From NCBI GenBank assembly GCA_017591395.1, contig WEDG01005660.1, forward strand, positions 62,001 to 126,000: 64,000 bases of DNA. The letters run 5' to 3'. The position numbers and the translations under genes were made by a program. The DNA is from Schistocephalus solidus (lineage: Eukaryota; Platyhelminthes; Cestoda; Diphyllobothriidea; Diphyllobothriidae). Below, piece by piece: positions 25,319 to 37,250 of this stretch; positions within the stretch are counted from its first letter, which is position 1; each line of letters begins with the position of its first letter. Below the pieces are notes generated by a model that did no database searches, was not told where the DNA came from, and was given only the letters and a program-made list of their open reading frames with translations.

Positions 25319-25570
25319 AAGCCTTCGCGTTGCTGGTGAGGGTTCGAATCCCACCGAGGTTACCGAGGTTTTCACAAGTGGGTCAAACGAATTATTCAAA
25401 TCTGCCAAAAAACACTACGAATTAATTGTACCTGGTAGTCATCCTGTAGATTCTAGATTGCTTGTTTCCGAAATCCTGCTCGGTCAATTAGTTTACTGTA
25501 TCAGAATTGGTTTAGTTCATACGTTACAGAAGGTTGAGTGGATAACTTGACCCAAGTGTGATTAAATTCA
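25319..25570 (+). mobile_element. tRNA-derived SINE, head truncated, first of a tandem pair
   Basis: The B-box GGTTCGAATCC (about 25341-25351) is followed by caccgaggttaccgagg and the family tail ttcacaagtgggtcaaacga. It ends in aacttgacccaagtgtgatt immediately before the next SINE head. Confidence 0.75.
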
Positions 25571-25584
25571 CGCCTCTCGGTGGG

Positions 25585-25760
25585 GGCCTCGTAACTCGGT
25601 TGGCTAGAGCGTTGAATGTACTATAGCCTTTCCCTTGCTGGCATGGGTTCGAATCCCACCGTGGCCGCTAAGTTTTTCACAAGTGTGTCAAACGAATCAT
25701 CGAAATTTTCCAAAATCCTCTACTTATTATAATGTACCTGTCATGGCTGCAAGAATATCA
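25585..25760 (+). mobile_element. tRNA-derived SINE with near-complete tRNA-like head
   Basis: Positions 25585-25666 fold as a tRNA-like body. The acceptor arms GGCCTCG and CGTGGCC match at six of seven positions. The A-box region is TAACTCGGTTGGCTAGAGC and the T-arm is GGGTTCGAATCCC. The family tail follows (tttttcacaagtgtgtcaaa). No plausible anticodon stem is clear and copies are repeated, so this is a SINE and not a tRNA gene. It has the best-preserved pol III boxes in the window. Confidence 0.8.
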
Positions 25761-26589
25761 GCTGGCCGTTCGCAAACTTCGCAGGACGATGCGCGTCGAC
25801 CTTAATCATTATAAATAACTTTGGTGCGGTCAATATCGGGATGAGAGACGTCACTCATATAGATATGCCCTCAGATGGGCATAGCTGCCAGACGCTCCAA
25901 CCTTCAGACAGCACCTTCAGCTACTGGAATCAAATACATTTCTTACCAAGTGGTCAACTCATTCAGTGTTTCGAATTCGATCCCCTCATTCTTCAAAAGA
26001 CGGCCTCAGGCCTTATCACGGTTGATGAGGGCCACCACTTCAAAACGAACTCGCCGCCGAGTAAGGCTACACAAGCAACAGATCCGACACAAAAAGCCTC
26101 TGATGACTCCAATGATATGGCATAACTAGGTATTCTTTAATTATAGTAATCAGCATTTTTATAGGAAAATTAAAACACTCAAACATCACCCTTTCCACGT
26201 TGACTTTGCTTCCTTCGAATCACAGATTCACAAAAGCTATGGAAAACGCATGCTGATTATAATCACTTAGAGGCCAATAGAAAACCAACTGCCAACATCT
26301 GAATTGCTTGAGGTAGAGCAGAAGGCGATCTTACTCTGGCTTCCGTTTTATGTAAATCAAACAAGTGAGCTGCTGGTCGTGGATCACTGATTATGAACCA
26401 CTTACTTAAGTTTCGGTTGACCCCTTGCTTACTTTCCCAAGTAGTCTACTACAACACTGGGTAGTAGCAACATACAGTAGATGGCCTATCTCTTGAAAGG
26501 TCATCCTCAAAATTTAAGATAACAGTATGGCACACAGATAAAGTTGTTAATGGTGATTTTTCTACTGATTTGAGGTGCAAAATGCTGTT
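25761..26589. other. Unassigned DNA
   Basis: Overlapping frames at 25841-26129 (plus) in two registers show no domain. Nothing else is recognised. Confidence 0.4.
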
Positions 26590-26850
26590 TCCTAAAGAAA
26601 AGGTTATTTCAGATCTGCTTATTCAAGGCAAAACAGGGCAAAATGGGGCCAAATCTGACGTTTCTTGATTTCCAGGTGTTTGCCTACGTTATTGCACCTT
26701 CTGAACCACACCAGCATTTTTGTGTGCGTTTAAATATAAAGGAATATTAACATAAAATAGTGAACTTTTAACTATATCCCTTCAGAGATCGGAAAATTTG
26801 ATTTCGCATTCACTAAAATCAGGTAAATTGAAATATTAGCAGTCACATTG
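26590..26850 (-). repeat. Dispersed repeat R2, copy 2
   Basis: The reverse complement of the 5620-5880 copy, matching in the same landmark order (CCTGATTTTA, ttttccgatctc, attttgcccc, gatctgaa). Divergence is high, which implies an old family. Confidence 0.55.
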
Positions 26851-28306
26851 TTTTCGGGATAACATTGATGGATTTAGTTTTAAAAGTTCAGTTTTGAATA
26901 TTTGTGACTTCTTATACCAAACACCTCAGTAATAATCTTGTACGAGTGTATTTTGTTTTCCACACCGATAATTGGGACAGGAAACAAGCATCTATACGAA
27001 AAACCGCCACGTGGCATGCTTTTTCCCTGTCACGCTTTATGCGAAAGATGTCCAGACAATATCTATCTGCAGTTGACTATTAATAAATACGCGAAAATAA
27101 GAACTGAAAAGGGCAGAAGATTGACATTTCCTGGCAAAATCTTTGTATATATTCAGCCAATCGGTTTTGCATTTGGAATCTTGGAGCTTGGTTGATATGT
27201 TAGCAAGCATGGCAAAAAACGCTCCAATAGAAATAAGTAAGTGTGTTCTTTCATATTCAGCAGACATTGTATATCTTATTTTTATTGAAGTGTAAAAACC
27301 AGTGAAATATCCCAATTTTTCCTTGAGTTGATCTTGGAGAACGGCTGAATAAGCAGACGTTCCACAAGAAGTATCTAATTCAAGTGTTTGTTGAAAAGGT
27401 AACTTCTTATAAGAGTTTTTAAAGCGCTTTTGGGCATATAAATTGCCGAATTATGTTGTGGGCGTTTACTCTTCTCGGCAAAGAGTGAGTCTACAAATAG
27501 GACCAAACCTGTGATCTGTATTAGCAAGACATTCTCAGAACTCACTATTTCGGTAAATGCCTTTAATAAATATCTTATTTTGAACGTTTTGATAAGCACA
27601 TGCAACAGATTTTAGATTGATGTGCTATATACACACAGAAAACACAGAAAACGTAAAGTTTTAACCGCATTTCATGGACGATCTGAAACTCATTGTAATA
27701 CAACACTCGAAATACTTATGAAGAAATTTAAAAAAATTAAAGTACACTTAATATGTAGAAAATGGTAGGTTTACGATTTCACCTAACAATTCTTTTTCAG
27801 TTTGTTAAACACTGACCAGCCTATCAGCATGTCAACTTATTAAATGTTTTATTCCTGCGCAATCATGTGGAAACCTTTTTGCCTAAGTCAAAAGCATCTT
27901 AAAAATGAATAAACGGAAGGAAAAGTAGCTTATTCTCCCGAACCTGTGTTGGAATATTCACTCTAAATTTAGGCTGTTTGGTAGCTGCCATACTTTTCAT
28001 TGGCTTTAATCTGGAAGACAACTGGTGCGGAATTTATGCAAAGGGACTATTTTCAAAATTAATTCGACTTTTAATGTTTTATTTACTTTTTTATTTACCC
28101 GGACAAGCATTGCGTACATTTAAAACTTCAGGTTAATTCGCTAACGGGATTTTTCACGTTTTCCGAATTCGCCACTTTTCTAAAAAATAAGTATTTCCAA
28201 ATAGCGTTATATTAATTTTTAAACAAAAATATGCCTTCTTTTTAAGAACGGTCGCTTATTTACTCCTGTAAATTTTTGGGGACGCAGGGCGAGCTGATTT
28301 TGCATG
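26851..28306. other. Unassigned AT-rich DNA
   Basis: Small anonymous frames only. Near 28217 the word tttttaaacaaaaatatgcc recalls R2 copy 1. Confidence 0.4.
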
Positions 28307-28355
28307 ACGTGCCCTATCTCACGAAATCCATGAGATTTCAGGAGATTGGGCACGT
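28307..28355. repeat. 22-bp inverted repeat with 5-nt loop
   Basis: Arms at 28307-28328 and 28334-28355 are reverse complements with three mismatches (core acgtgccc and gggcacgt). It would extrude a strong hairpin in DNA or RNA. It lies inside small anonymous frames on both strands. Confidence 0.75.
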
Positions 28356-28724
28356 ACGATACGTTCTCTCCTATTCGGATTGTAAATGGCCATGTTTGCA
28401 TGCAGGGCAAACGTTTCACATATATCTAGAAGGTAGATGGTGTAACCGCGTGTCAGTGAAGAGAGACGCTGTAATTGCCTCTCTGCTGTCGACTACCTTC
28501 CCGTATGTCACTTTACTCACTCATATTTGGCACCATCCATGACCATCCTCTGCAGTGGCACTGAGCGCTGCGTTACCCACTGATTGTTTAGCAGGCGGAT
28601 CGGTATTAACTCCCTATCCAGATAAATCATCATCCTGCTGTAAATCATCCTTTTGAGTATATAGAGCTCATCATCCCCCGAAGAAGACGAAGAAGAACGG
28701 ACCAGTTCATGGACCGGAGTGTAC

Positions 28725-29487
28725 TTGGACTGATGTTTCGGAAACCCCTCCTTTTCCATCATCAGGGCATTTTGTTAGCTTTCTTGTTGGCCTTGGCAAC
28801 CTCATTCTGGACGCCTGCATGGTTTTAGATACATGCTTGATGCGTGAATTTTAACCTGCATGTTCGCTGTTGATTAAACTTGAGCTAGCAGAGCTCGACC
28901 GCTGGTGAACTCATGTGTCCTTTGTCCTTTCTGCGGTCGTCGTAAATGCTGGCAGGTCAGCGGGCTTAGTGGCCTGCCGCTCGTCAGCCAACGGACTGAA
29001 GAGTTGTTGGTGCCCGTGTGGGTTGAATTCCGTCCCGTGGGCTCGGCCATGAAGTGGTGTTACGTGCTGGTCACGTGGCCTCCAGTCAACTCCAGTTTTT
29101 TTTCTCAGGCTTCAGTTGTCTGCTACACCTGATTTTGATCGACAGTCCTATCAACCTTGTCTGAACTGACTCGAGTCTTGTGCGTAGCGCCTGGTAGGCA
29201 GGATGCAAGTCAGCGAATCTATTAAGTTTGTCAGTCGAGGGCCAAATATCGAGCAGCAGTCTGGCCCTCTTATCGTTGGCAAGGCTGATTACCCTCGCTT
29301 TCTCGAAAGCGAAAACGTGGCTCTTCTGCTTTACGTGGCCGTAGAACATAGACACCTTATCCTCGCGGTTGATCGCAAGTTTGTTTTTATTCAAAATTGA
29401 GCAAAGGTGTTTGCTTGTTTCAACAAAATACCTCGCATTACAGTTTTGGCATGGTATGCGGTTGACGACCGATGATTGTTTCGTCAA
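28725..29487 (-). pseudogene. Penelope-like element C: GIY-YIG domain and 3' end
   Basis: The minus-strand frame 29086-29487 encodes a GIY-YIG nuclease of a PLE subtype distinct from B, F and G. It contains NRIPCQNCNARYFVETSK, then LAINREDK, YGHV, HVFAFEKARVI and DLHPAYQALR. The catalytic Tyr/Gly pattern is altered (YFVET for YVGET). The sequence down to 28768 looks like an untranslated 3' part, and a hammerhead-like motif lies at 28728-28767. An RT is not contiguous. The 30446-30932 relic may be its 5' part, separated by about 1 kb of unrecognised sequence. Confidence 0.85.
28728..28767 (-). ncRNA. Hammerhead-ribozyme-like motif (HHR-5, canonical CUGAUGA)
   Basis: The minus strand reads CTGATGA, then TGGAAA and GTTTCC that can pair across an AGGAGGG loop, then GAAACATC and AGTCC. 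The CUGAUGA box and GAA are exact. The short helix III is ACAU rather than the ACGU of the other copies. CTGATG and CATCAG can also pair with each other, which is a competing hairpin. It lies downstream of a PLE GIY-YIG domain, as expected for a PLE terminal ribozyme. Confidence 0.5.
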
Positions 29488-30445
29488 TGGTAGTGGGTGT
29501 TTAGGGCCTCATGATTTGATGTCAGATCATTGACTTCAGTTTATGAGCCCCACCGATCCCGAATGGTTTTAGGATTCTTGCCGTCGTCTCTGATAGGTTT
29601 TTCACATACACATATATATATATATAAGTATAGGGCAACGATGGTGTACCGTACTCCCGACATAGATACTAGCTTAAAGTTCAGACTCACGTTTCACCGA
29701 TGTTTCTGCTGCTGCATGACCGTAAAAAGTCACGTCCCGATCACCTGACTTCATATCCTGCACTCAACAGTTCCAGCAATTATTTCCTCGATATATATGT
29801 AAGGTTGCCTGAGGTCCAGTTTCTGTGGAAACTATTAACTGTCAATGGATATCCTGTGTTTTTGTTGGAAAATGCAGGTGAGAAGCCAGGATAAACAATC
29901 AAGGGTGGGGCAGCCAAAACCGATGAGCTAGCGAGTAGTTCCTTACATAGCTGGCATATCCAGAGAATTCGCTAGATTGGTGAACGAAGTTTGAATTGAC
30001 ATCGCCCAAAGGCCAGAAGCGATAATCTACTGGCAACCAAGCGACCCAATCTGGCGTTACTTATCGGTAAGACTTCAGATTTGGTCAAGTTACTCATGCT
30101 AGCAAAACCGGCAAACGGGTGCGCATGAGACTGCACGAGCTCCCTATAAGATGAAAATATAAACTTCCTTTGGTAGCCGCTCACGCGTTCTCACATTCAC
30201 GTTGACAGTGTAAGAATATTGGGTCAGTCATCGAACAAAGTTCACGTCTGCTGTAGTAAGTGTGGCAGTCGACAGTGGAATCGATTAATAGACATATCGA
30301 TCCGCCAGATGCTAAACAGGTCCTGCTCGGACAAATCAATGACGAAGCGAAGGTCATTACCGATGGAGGTGAGTTAAATATGTATTGCGTTGAACAGTAT
30401 TTGATGACTCACTGGCTCGCTGGAGTGTTGGAAACCTCGCATGAA
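29488..30445. other. Unassigned DNA between PLE C parts
   Basis: A short (TA) run near 29611-29626 and small frames only. If 30446-30932 and 28725-29487 were one element, this is where the RT core should be, but no RT motif is visible on the minus strand. Confidence 0.4.
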
Positions 30446-30932
30446 TCAACATCTGGTCCCAGCTAACGCTTTTCGGTATTCATTTATATATATAACTGCT
30501 ATCGTGCCTCCTTTGTCCGCTGGGAGAATGATAATATCCTTGTCAGCTTTTAGACCCTTTAACGCTTTCCTCTCTTCGTATAATAGTACTGAAAAATGTT
30601 TCTGGTCTTTTAAGGCTTGTATGGTACTGTTTTGAATAGTAAACCATTCGCCTTCGACGCATATGATGAATTACATTAATAACATGCTTGCAAGAAATCC
30701 CAAATAGTTTGAGTCAGAAAGGTTGTATTTCAGACCTTTGGAGGATTCTCGATGACAGATTTAAAACCTTCGTTGAACACTTCTGGTTTGTATCTGTTTG
30801 TTGTGATATTTTCAACCATTTTCTGTCTAAAACACTCCTCTTCTTCTGTTGTTCGCGTTCCGAAACACGTGCAATCGTGTCATTTAGGGATTCAAATAAT
30901 TGTGAAGGAAGCTTTTCTCCGCAAAGCTCCAT
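30446..30932 (-). pseudogene. Penelope-like element N-terminal/RT-1 fragment
   Basis: The minus-strand frame 30714-30932 ends in KVLNLSSRILQRSEIQPF, the PLE N-terminal block (HNLSSRxL type). In another register at 30446-30640 the sequence reads KALKGLKADKDIIILPADKG followed by GTIAVIYINEYRK, the PLE motif preceding the RT fingers. Frame changes between the blocks and loss of everything downstream make it a relic. Orientation and order fit the 5' part of PLE C. Confidence 0.8.
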
Positions 30933-33858
30933 GTGCCGCTCCTTAGAATCTTGGAATTTTTGGAGCCAGTAATGGGCATCGGTTACCAGACAATGTACGT
31001 GAATGTGGCTATCCCCAATCGTAGACGCGGAGCACGAAGATAAATTGACGCCGTGGATAGCACAATAATCGATTTAACCTTATTCGATTTACAGAGGTTG
31101 TGGGTTTTGTGCGTTGACGGCGAACAAGTATCTAAAGGAGGCAAGTCCAAACTTGGGCAAGAGTTAGGTTTAGTGTCAGCGTTAGGATGATGGATCGATA
31201 ATACTAACCTAGATCACCGGGAGCTCATTTTCCCGGGTCTTACGACCAGGTCACTAAATAATCTCCCATAATGACGCATGATCACGCTTGGTCCTCTAGG
31301 AGACCACACCAGCCTCTTTTGCCAATCTCAGGAATTTGCCGGAGATTCGTAGGAATGTTCGTTTGCCCCTAACGTTTTCGTCAAAGGACAAAAAGCTCGT
31401 TATATAGTGATGTTGCTGAAAATTCAGCTATTGCTGAGATTAATAGAAGACGGCAGCAGGTTTAATTCACTGCTACCTGTTAGACAGTCAAGATAATCGG
31501 GCGCAGTATATCGAAACCATGGTATTCCGAGCCGGACGCCAACGTTTACCTCTAGATAATTAGATTAACTGGACAAAGTCATGTGCACAGGTTTTGAATA
31601 AGAAGACCATGAACTAGAAGAGGTAACGGTGGGTTATGCGCAGCACCAAGAACGCCATAAATACAAAGCTAGGGTAATAAGGGTTTTACGGATTGGGAAA
31701 TTTAGTGGTTTATTGAAGGTACTTTCTGCTCTTTGCATTTACAAATTCGATACTGTGAATCTTTTATAAAGGCTGTAAGAATTTAAGAGTCATAGCGGGG
31801 AGCGGCTTAAAAGTCCTGAGATGACTTCGTTGCCGGGTTCACTCGCACAGACTTCGGTTGAATCCTATTGTTTCGACACCAGTCTAAAAAAGGATAATTG
31901 TTTTGGCGTGAAACATTCGCGAATTGCGCATGTTCCATCGTCAAGCCTATAGCAAAACATGAACATGGGATTTTGGCTTTATTAGTGCTGTACATAGCCT
32001 ACCGTTACCTAAGAATAAAAATACAAAGGAATGCCTTTGTCACAGGCTGGAGGAACAATGCATTTAAAAAGTCACTGAGCTTAAATAGACGACTTAGATC
32101 TCCCTGCTTTTTGTCAGCGTGAGGACGTTTTGTATCACTTCGTCCACAAATATTTTTGTAGTTTATAGAGCTTACAGGTCTCAAAGTGGAAAGAACAGGG
32201 GAAGAAGATTCAGGCAGGACTCCTGCAGAGAGATTTTAAATAGGATACACCAGAATAGAAGCAAATTTTGCAAGGCAAATCAACGCTAAGAGGCCTTTCG
32301 GAGGCATTCAGATTCCTAAAGCATTTCGGATAATACTCTTCCTTGGGGTCAATATTTCGATGGCTAGTTCATGTCTGTGATTAAATTAAAGTTTCCTACT
32401 AACCCGCGTTTCGATGTACGTTGACAGAAAACGCACATAGAGAAATCGAGCAGGATATGGCCTTCCTTGGCTTAGATAAACAATGTCTCAAAGTAACTGA
32501 ATGAACTGTGGTAAGAAAAAGGAATGCCACATGTCAACCGTAGATCATCACAACCAGATGCCTTATTGAACACAAGAAGCGAGCTTTTGAAGCTGAAAGT
32601 TGTTATACTTGAAAATTCGGACTTTTTAGCCCAGCGTAATTCCGGTCGAGAGTGTGTTTACCTGGTCGCCTGAAAGATATTGGGAAGTTTTCGTCAACAC
32701 ACTAACATACTTCTCCTCAATTTTTGTGTAATGTCTGTAATTAATATACGAAGGCAAATACGGTACCTAGAAAGCGTTGTTCTAGTTATCTGTTCTGCTC
32801 TCATGGGCTTACACAGGAACTATTTCAGCTATGCATCCGAATTTTTTGAACATGTTTCTGCTTTTAGTGATATGCTGCACAATGTACTCCTTTAAAAGCA
32901 CCAGAATTCTGTAGTTTTAGCTGAATCGACTCTGTGCTTCGCAGATAAATTTCGTTGGGGTGGCAAGCCTCAAACAAATTAGAGCATCATAACTCAAAGT
33001 GACTATTTATCATTTTATTCCAGCAGCATAAGACCGTCACTTATTCCGTTTTCTGTACTGCCTTCTTTAAGGATTTTTATTCTCCTAAGAATTCACACAA
33101 AATTAACCTATGGTGTAGACTCCGTGCCAGTTACTTTCATAGAGCTTCCCAAGTCTGAACTGGGAGTTGCGGCAAACAGAGTGTAGGTAAATGAAGTGAG
33201 TATCGTAAACGTTAACACGCAAGAGACTGAGAAATTTTACTCCCTAATTCCGTCTGACAACTGCAGGCATGCCAAGCAGTGAGTTATAGTAGGCGCAAAA
33301 AATGAGTAGAGTTGAAGTCGACGTGATTTCCAAGGAAAGATGTCAAACTACCTCCCTTGGTGTCTTAGAGTAAAGAATCAAGTTCTGATTTTCTGCAATT
33401 TCTCAGACACTGCATGAAATTCATGAATTTCAGGTGAATATTACGTCACCATATTTCTTTGTTCGGATGGATATCCACTGATAGTCAATCTTCCTATAAC
33501 TATGGGAATTTGTGATCGGACATTAAATCTTCCAGATAACAAGTTTCAGTTACAAGGTGTATGAACCAATCAAATGTAATTGACACGTGTCTGCAGGTGA
33601 CTGCGCAAGGCTCTTCATACCGGCTCCAGATTGATACATAAAATGAATAACTTTTTATTCGAAGTCCAATATTCAATGAGTTCACGGCTGCTTTTGCTTG
33701 TGGTGTGGGCGATTATATTGATAAAGCAAACATTTAAACTCCTAACCAATTTGGAATGTATGACAGCCACTTGTGATAACAGTTTATGTTCGTGTTTACA
33801 TGCTCATAACACGTATTCAGTCTGACCTATGTCATTTTAAGGACAGCTTAAGCACGAA
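30933..33858. other. Unassigned DNA
   Basis: No domain, repeat family or RNA recognised; only short frames on both strands. Confidence 0.4.
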
Positions 33859-34230
33859 TTGATAGGTTAACCGTCAATGTCTACGATTTCTACCCAACAG
33901 ATGGGTTGGCATAGAGACGGTGTATTGTGCTTACATGTTTTACAGTAGGCTTTCGCAGCATCTACCACGCTTTTTCGTCCCTCTACCGCCTGAACCCGAG
34001 GGTATGACAGTAGCAAACAGGCCGGAGGCGGGATCAAGCGAAGGTAGTCGGCGTGGTGTGAGTCTGCATCTGAGCATCCCACCACCCACGCACCCACCTG
34101 CGCGTTCTCCACGCACCTGATCTGCACACAATAGACCAAGGTCCCATCAAACATCAAAGGAGCGGTTGTGATGCTAACTATATGTGCGTGCCATGGGGGC
34201 CGCATTAAGAAGGAGCCTGTCACCCCGTCT
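33859..34230 (+). repeat. R1 dispersed repeat, diverged copy
   Basis: Begins ttgataggttaaccgtcaat and contains the R1 landmarks gacggtgta, gcagcatctaccac, gccggaggcggga and a distal gggggccgcattaagaagga, in the same order as the copy at 37328. Confidence 0.6.
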
Positions 34231-34344
34231 TTATGTGCGGATCAAGTTGCTCAGTCATTTGGCGGTCTTCTAGACCACGGTTTTTAGAAAACAGTGGTAG
34301 AATTAAGCATGTCAGATGTTTGTATATTGAGGTGACATCACTTT

Positions 34345-34385
34345 ATCCTCTCTCTCGCTCTCTCTCTCTATCTATCTCTTTCACC
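34345..34385. repeat. (TC)n-rich simple repeat
   Basis: An imperfect TC/TATC tract; the Arg-Glu and Ser-Leu peptide runs read across it are artefacts. Confidence 0.85.
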
Positions 34386-34424
34386 ACTTGGTTGTCCAAG
34401 CCTGTCATCAAACTGATGTGGACA

Positions 34425-34930
34425 GATGGTTCAATGGCTAAAAGAACTGAGAAGCTCAGCTGTGCGTTCCACACCTCCCACTTGGCCTCCAGAAACCACA
34501 CCAGGATTTCACACAACGGGATGTGCAGCTCAGATTTCACAGACGTTGGGCCATTTTAAGAATGAGTCATTGAGACTAACTCCCAGTCCACCTGTTGACC
34601 ACTTCACACAAATGGACATTGGGCTGACTGCGAGTTCCCCGTTGAACCGTCAGTTGGCAGCCATCCAGTCCACGGCTTTTAACCCACCGTGGGAGATGAA
34701 AGTGCGTCGGATTGTGCTGAAGCGCCATGGGCAGCGAAGCTCCGAGAGACGACCTCATTCCATCTTCCCTCTAGTGTGCACCCGTTGGCTGAGGTTTGGT
34801 GCAATGGCTCACAGAACTAAAACACATGCCTATGTGTCACAAAAAACCTTCTCCCCATACACACAATACTCCAGGTTTTCACAAAAATCGGGTCAGTTGC
34901 TCAGTTCTAACACGCGTTGCAGTGCTACAG
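34425..34930 (+). repeat. R1-type distal units (two, partial)
   Basis: Two partial units start near 34425 (gttcaatggctaaaagaact) and 34799 (gtgcaatggctcacagaact). The first carries ccgtcagttggcagccatcc at 34647, the same landmark as at 37701, 38391 and (diverged) 38750. No conserved protein is implied by the open frame across them. Confidence 0.6.
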
Positions 34931-34984
34931 AGGCCACCTTTTAAAAGGAGCCAAAAAACGCAGCTTGGAATGCGGAATATGAAA

Positions 34985-35215
34985 CTTTTTATCCGGCTGC
35001 CCACTGAAGGGACAACGAATCTTTCATTTTCATGACCTTTTTGCAGTGGCTCTGTGTGTACTTCCAACGCCTTTCCCACAGCAATACGCCCGGTCGCCTC
35101 TGACACTGCCTTTCGAGTCATGTCCTTCGTTGGGTACACATAGGCATCGGCATGTAAGGGGCTTCTGTAAGCTATTCTGCATAATTTGGTAGCGAAAATC
35201 TCGCGCCCTACTCGA
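34985..35215 (-). other. Anonymous open segment, possible exon
   Basis: On the minus strand a frame of about 75 codons without stops has ordinary composition (contains DAYVYPTKDMTRKAVSEATG). It extends open to 34879 with lower quality. No family is recognised and no splice sites can be confirmed. A chance frame or an unrecognised mobile-element fragment is equally possible. Confidence 0.25.
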
Positions 35216-36814
35216 TGTTTTCATCCAGGTTGCTGCAGTAAGGCTGGATCCGTCTGAAGAGTGTTTTCAGGCAGCTGTGTTTCTGGGCCACTGGATCGTT
35301 TGTGTGAGAACTGGAGGGCTACGTGATCTTCGTTGCCTTCCTGTAAACGTTTATTTCTTTCGCCATCGAGACTTCGTCTACCGTTTTGGTCAAGAAGGGG
35401 CAGTTGCTCCTCCTAATCTTCTTCCGACTGAAATGTTAATCCGGGAATACTGATTTGAGAATTTTATTGAAATTCTGCCGCGAAGTGAAGACTCTTTTAG
35501 CACATTACGCGTGAATGCAAATTGTCTTGGTGGGTTAGCACCCTCCCCAAACCTCCTCCTCATAAAAGTCTTTCATGACACGAATATTTGCCAAATGTTC
35601 CTGGCTGTGCTTAATTTGTATCGCAACCTATCTCCGTGAACTGACAAAGGCCGGATAGTGACACTTTAAGACGTTGTCAAATAGGGGCTATCGCTAGCTG
35701 AATTTTAAGTGCGCAAGAAAGTGACGTATTAGCAGTCATTGGTCCGACAAAATGGCAGTAATTGTCTTAAAAAGTGCAGAACACTACCTGTTTACGGAGT
35801 AGCAGTTACGCTTTTTATTTTAAATTAAGACGTATCTCCGAAAATGAATATAACACTCAAGGCCTTTCAGTAATCAGTCATAAGACCTGTATGTAATACT
35901 CAATTTTATTTAAAAGGTTTATCACCAACTATAATTACTGACAGCCAGTCAGCTGGAACATTAAACCACCTTTTTCCCATCAACAACCCAATAACCACAG
36001 GATATTTTAATCCTAATCCCTCTAGCTTCTGCTATCAATGGTAAAATATTATGAGCAGTTACATCGCCTGCTCTTCTTAATGTTTAATTCCACGTCGTTC
36101 TTGGCATTCACTGCACCCGCCGTCTTGAACTCAAGCCAGAACATAAAATACCATATGCACATGGATGTGTCTTACCGTTACAAATCACTTTCAGTCCCAG
36201 GAGCCGGCCAGTTGATAGGTTTGCCCTTCCTTGTCATCACAGACAGTAGGCCATACGAGGGGCTCACCTAGCTCCCTTCGAAGTCTTATCTTTTATCACC
36301 GGCATCCGAGATCACTTTGTCTGTCCCCTAAGGAACAACCTCGACATGTGCTGATGGTTAGGTGGAGGAAAGTTAATCCTTTGTCTGTCTGCTTATGGCT
36401 TCGGGCGCAAAGGTGGTTAATAACTGTGCGTGGTCTGGTTCTGGTAGTATTTGTGCACTGCCCGAATATAATGCTGATTGCTGTTTCTTTTGTTCTTAAT
36501 TTATTATCTGTAAACATTTGACTGAACATTTGACAGTTGACCCAAATTTGGACTTTTAAAAAAATCTTCTCTGTGTGCAGAAACCCAGTTTACAGAGGAC
36601 TACAAATGCCTATTTGCTGACTATATGAAAATATCGTGCATCAACTAGTTTCACCTGGGTTTTATCGAGTTCTTTAACTTTTGCAAATTATTCTTCTCGT
36701 AAGCATGTATTTGCGCTATGCTATTCTTCTGGCCATTTAAAAGACTCCCTGGTCAAGTGTTATTTATGTGTAAACGTGGCGAGCTTATTGGCTAATAGAA
36801 GCAAAAAGGTGAGT
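35216..36814. other. Unassigned DNA
   Basis: No recognised feature. A minus-strand segment near 35410-35590 is open and basic (contains ANPPRQFAFTRNVLKESSL) but not assignable. Confidence 0.4.
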
Positions 36815-36870
36815 TCTAGGCAGTAGTCATGAGAAAGGAAACACGATCATTAGTCCAAGATCTTTATTAG

Positions 36871-36908
36871 GCTGACGTTTCGGATTCTCGTTCAAATGCA
36901 CCCTCAGA
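36871..36908 (-). ncRNA. Hammerhead-like core (HHR-2), decayed
   Basis: The minus strand has CTGAGGG (for CUGANGA), a helix-II region with gaacg and agaatcc, then CCGAAACGTCAGC. The last A of the first box is lost, so it is probably inactive. Confidence 0.4.
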
Positions 36909-37224
36909 CGACTGGATTTTCCAGGTTTTGTAGTATTGAAAGGATGTAGTTACTAGGCCACTATATGCCTGTCCCACGTGTCAGGTACCGAATCCATCGT
37001 GGATAATTGCAGGTGGTGTGATAGTTGTCTGACCGGCCAGCTGTTGAAGTATGCAGTTGCCATGCCGTTGCTGTGCCCCACAGTGCGCTTGTCAAGACTA
37101 TCGGTTCCCACGTTTATCGAACGTAGTTGCATGTGGTGTGATGATAGCCCACAATCGAAGTGCTGACGGCCTGATTTCGTCATCCGCGTGAGCTCCCGTG
37201 CCATTTGGGCAATTTGACTACATG

Positions 37225-37250
37225 TCCGAAACGTCGGGCTAATAAAGCTC
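37225..37250 (+). ncRNA. 3' half of a hammerhead-like core, opposite orientation
   Basis: The plus strand has TCCGAAACGTCGGGC followed by taataaagctcttg, the same 3' half as the minus-strand copies. The CUGANGA half upstream is not present. Confidence 0.4.

Noticed and set aside
25585..25666. A functional tRNA gene
   Set aside because: Acceptor and T arms look good, but the anticodon arm is not convincing and the same head with a shared tail recurs several times, so it is a SINE.
34343..34540. Minus-strand frame ending in an Arg-Glu run
   Set aside because: The run comes from the TC simple repeat and the rest overlaps an R1-type unit.
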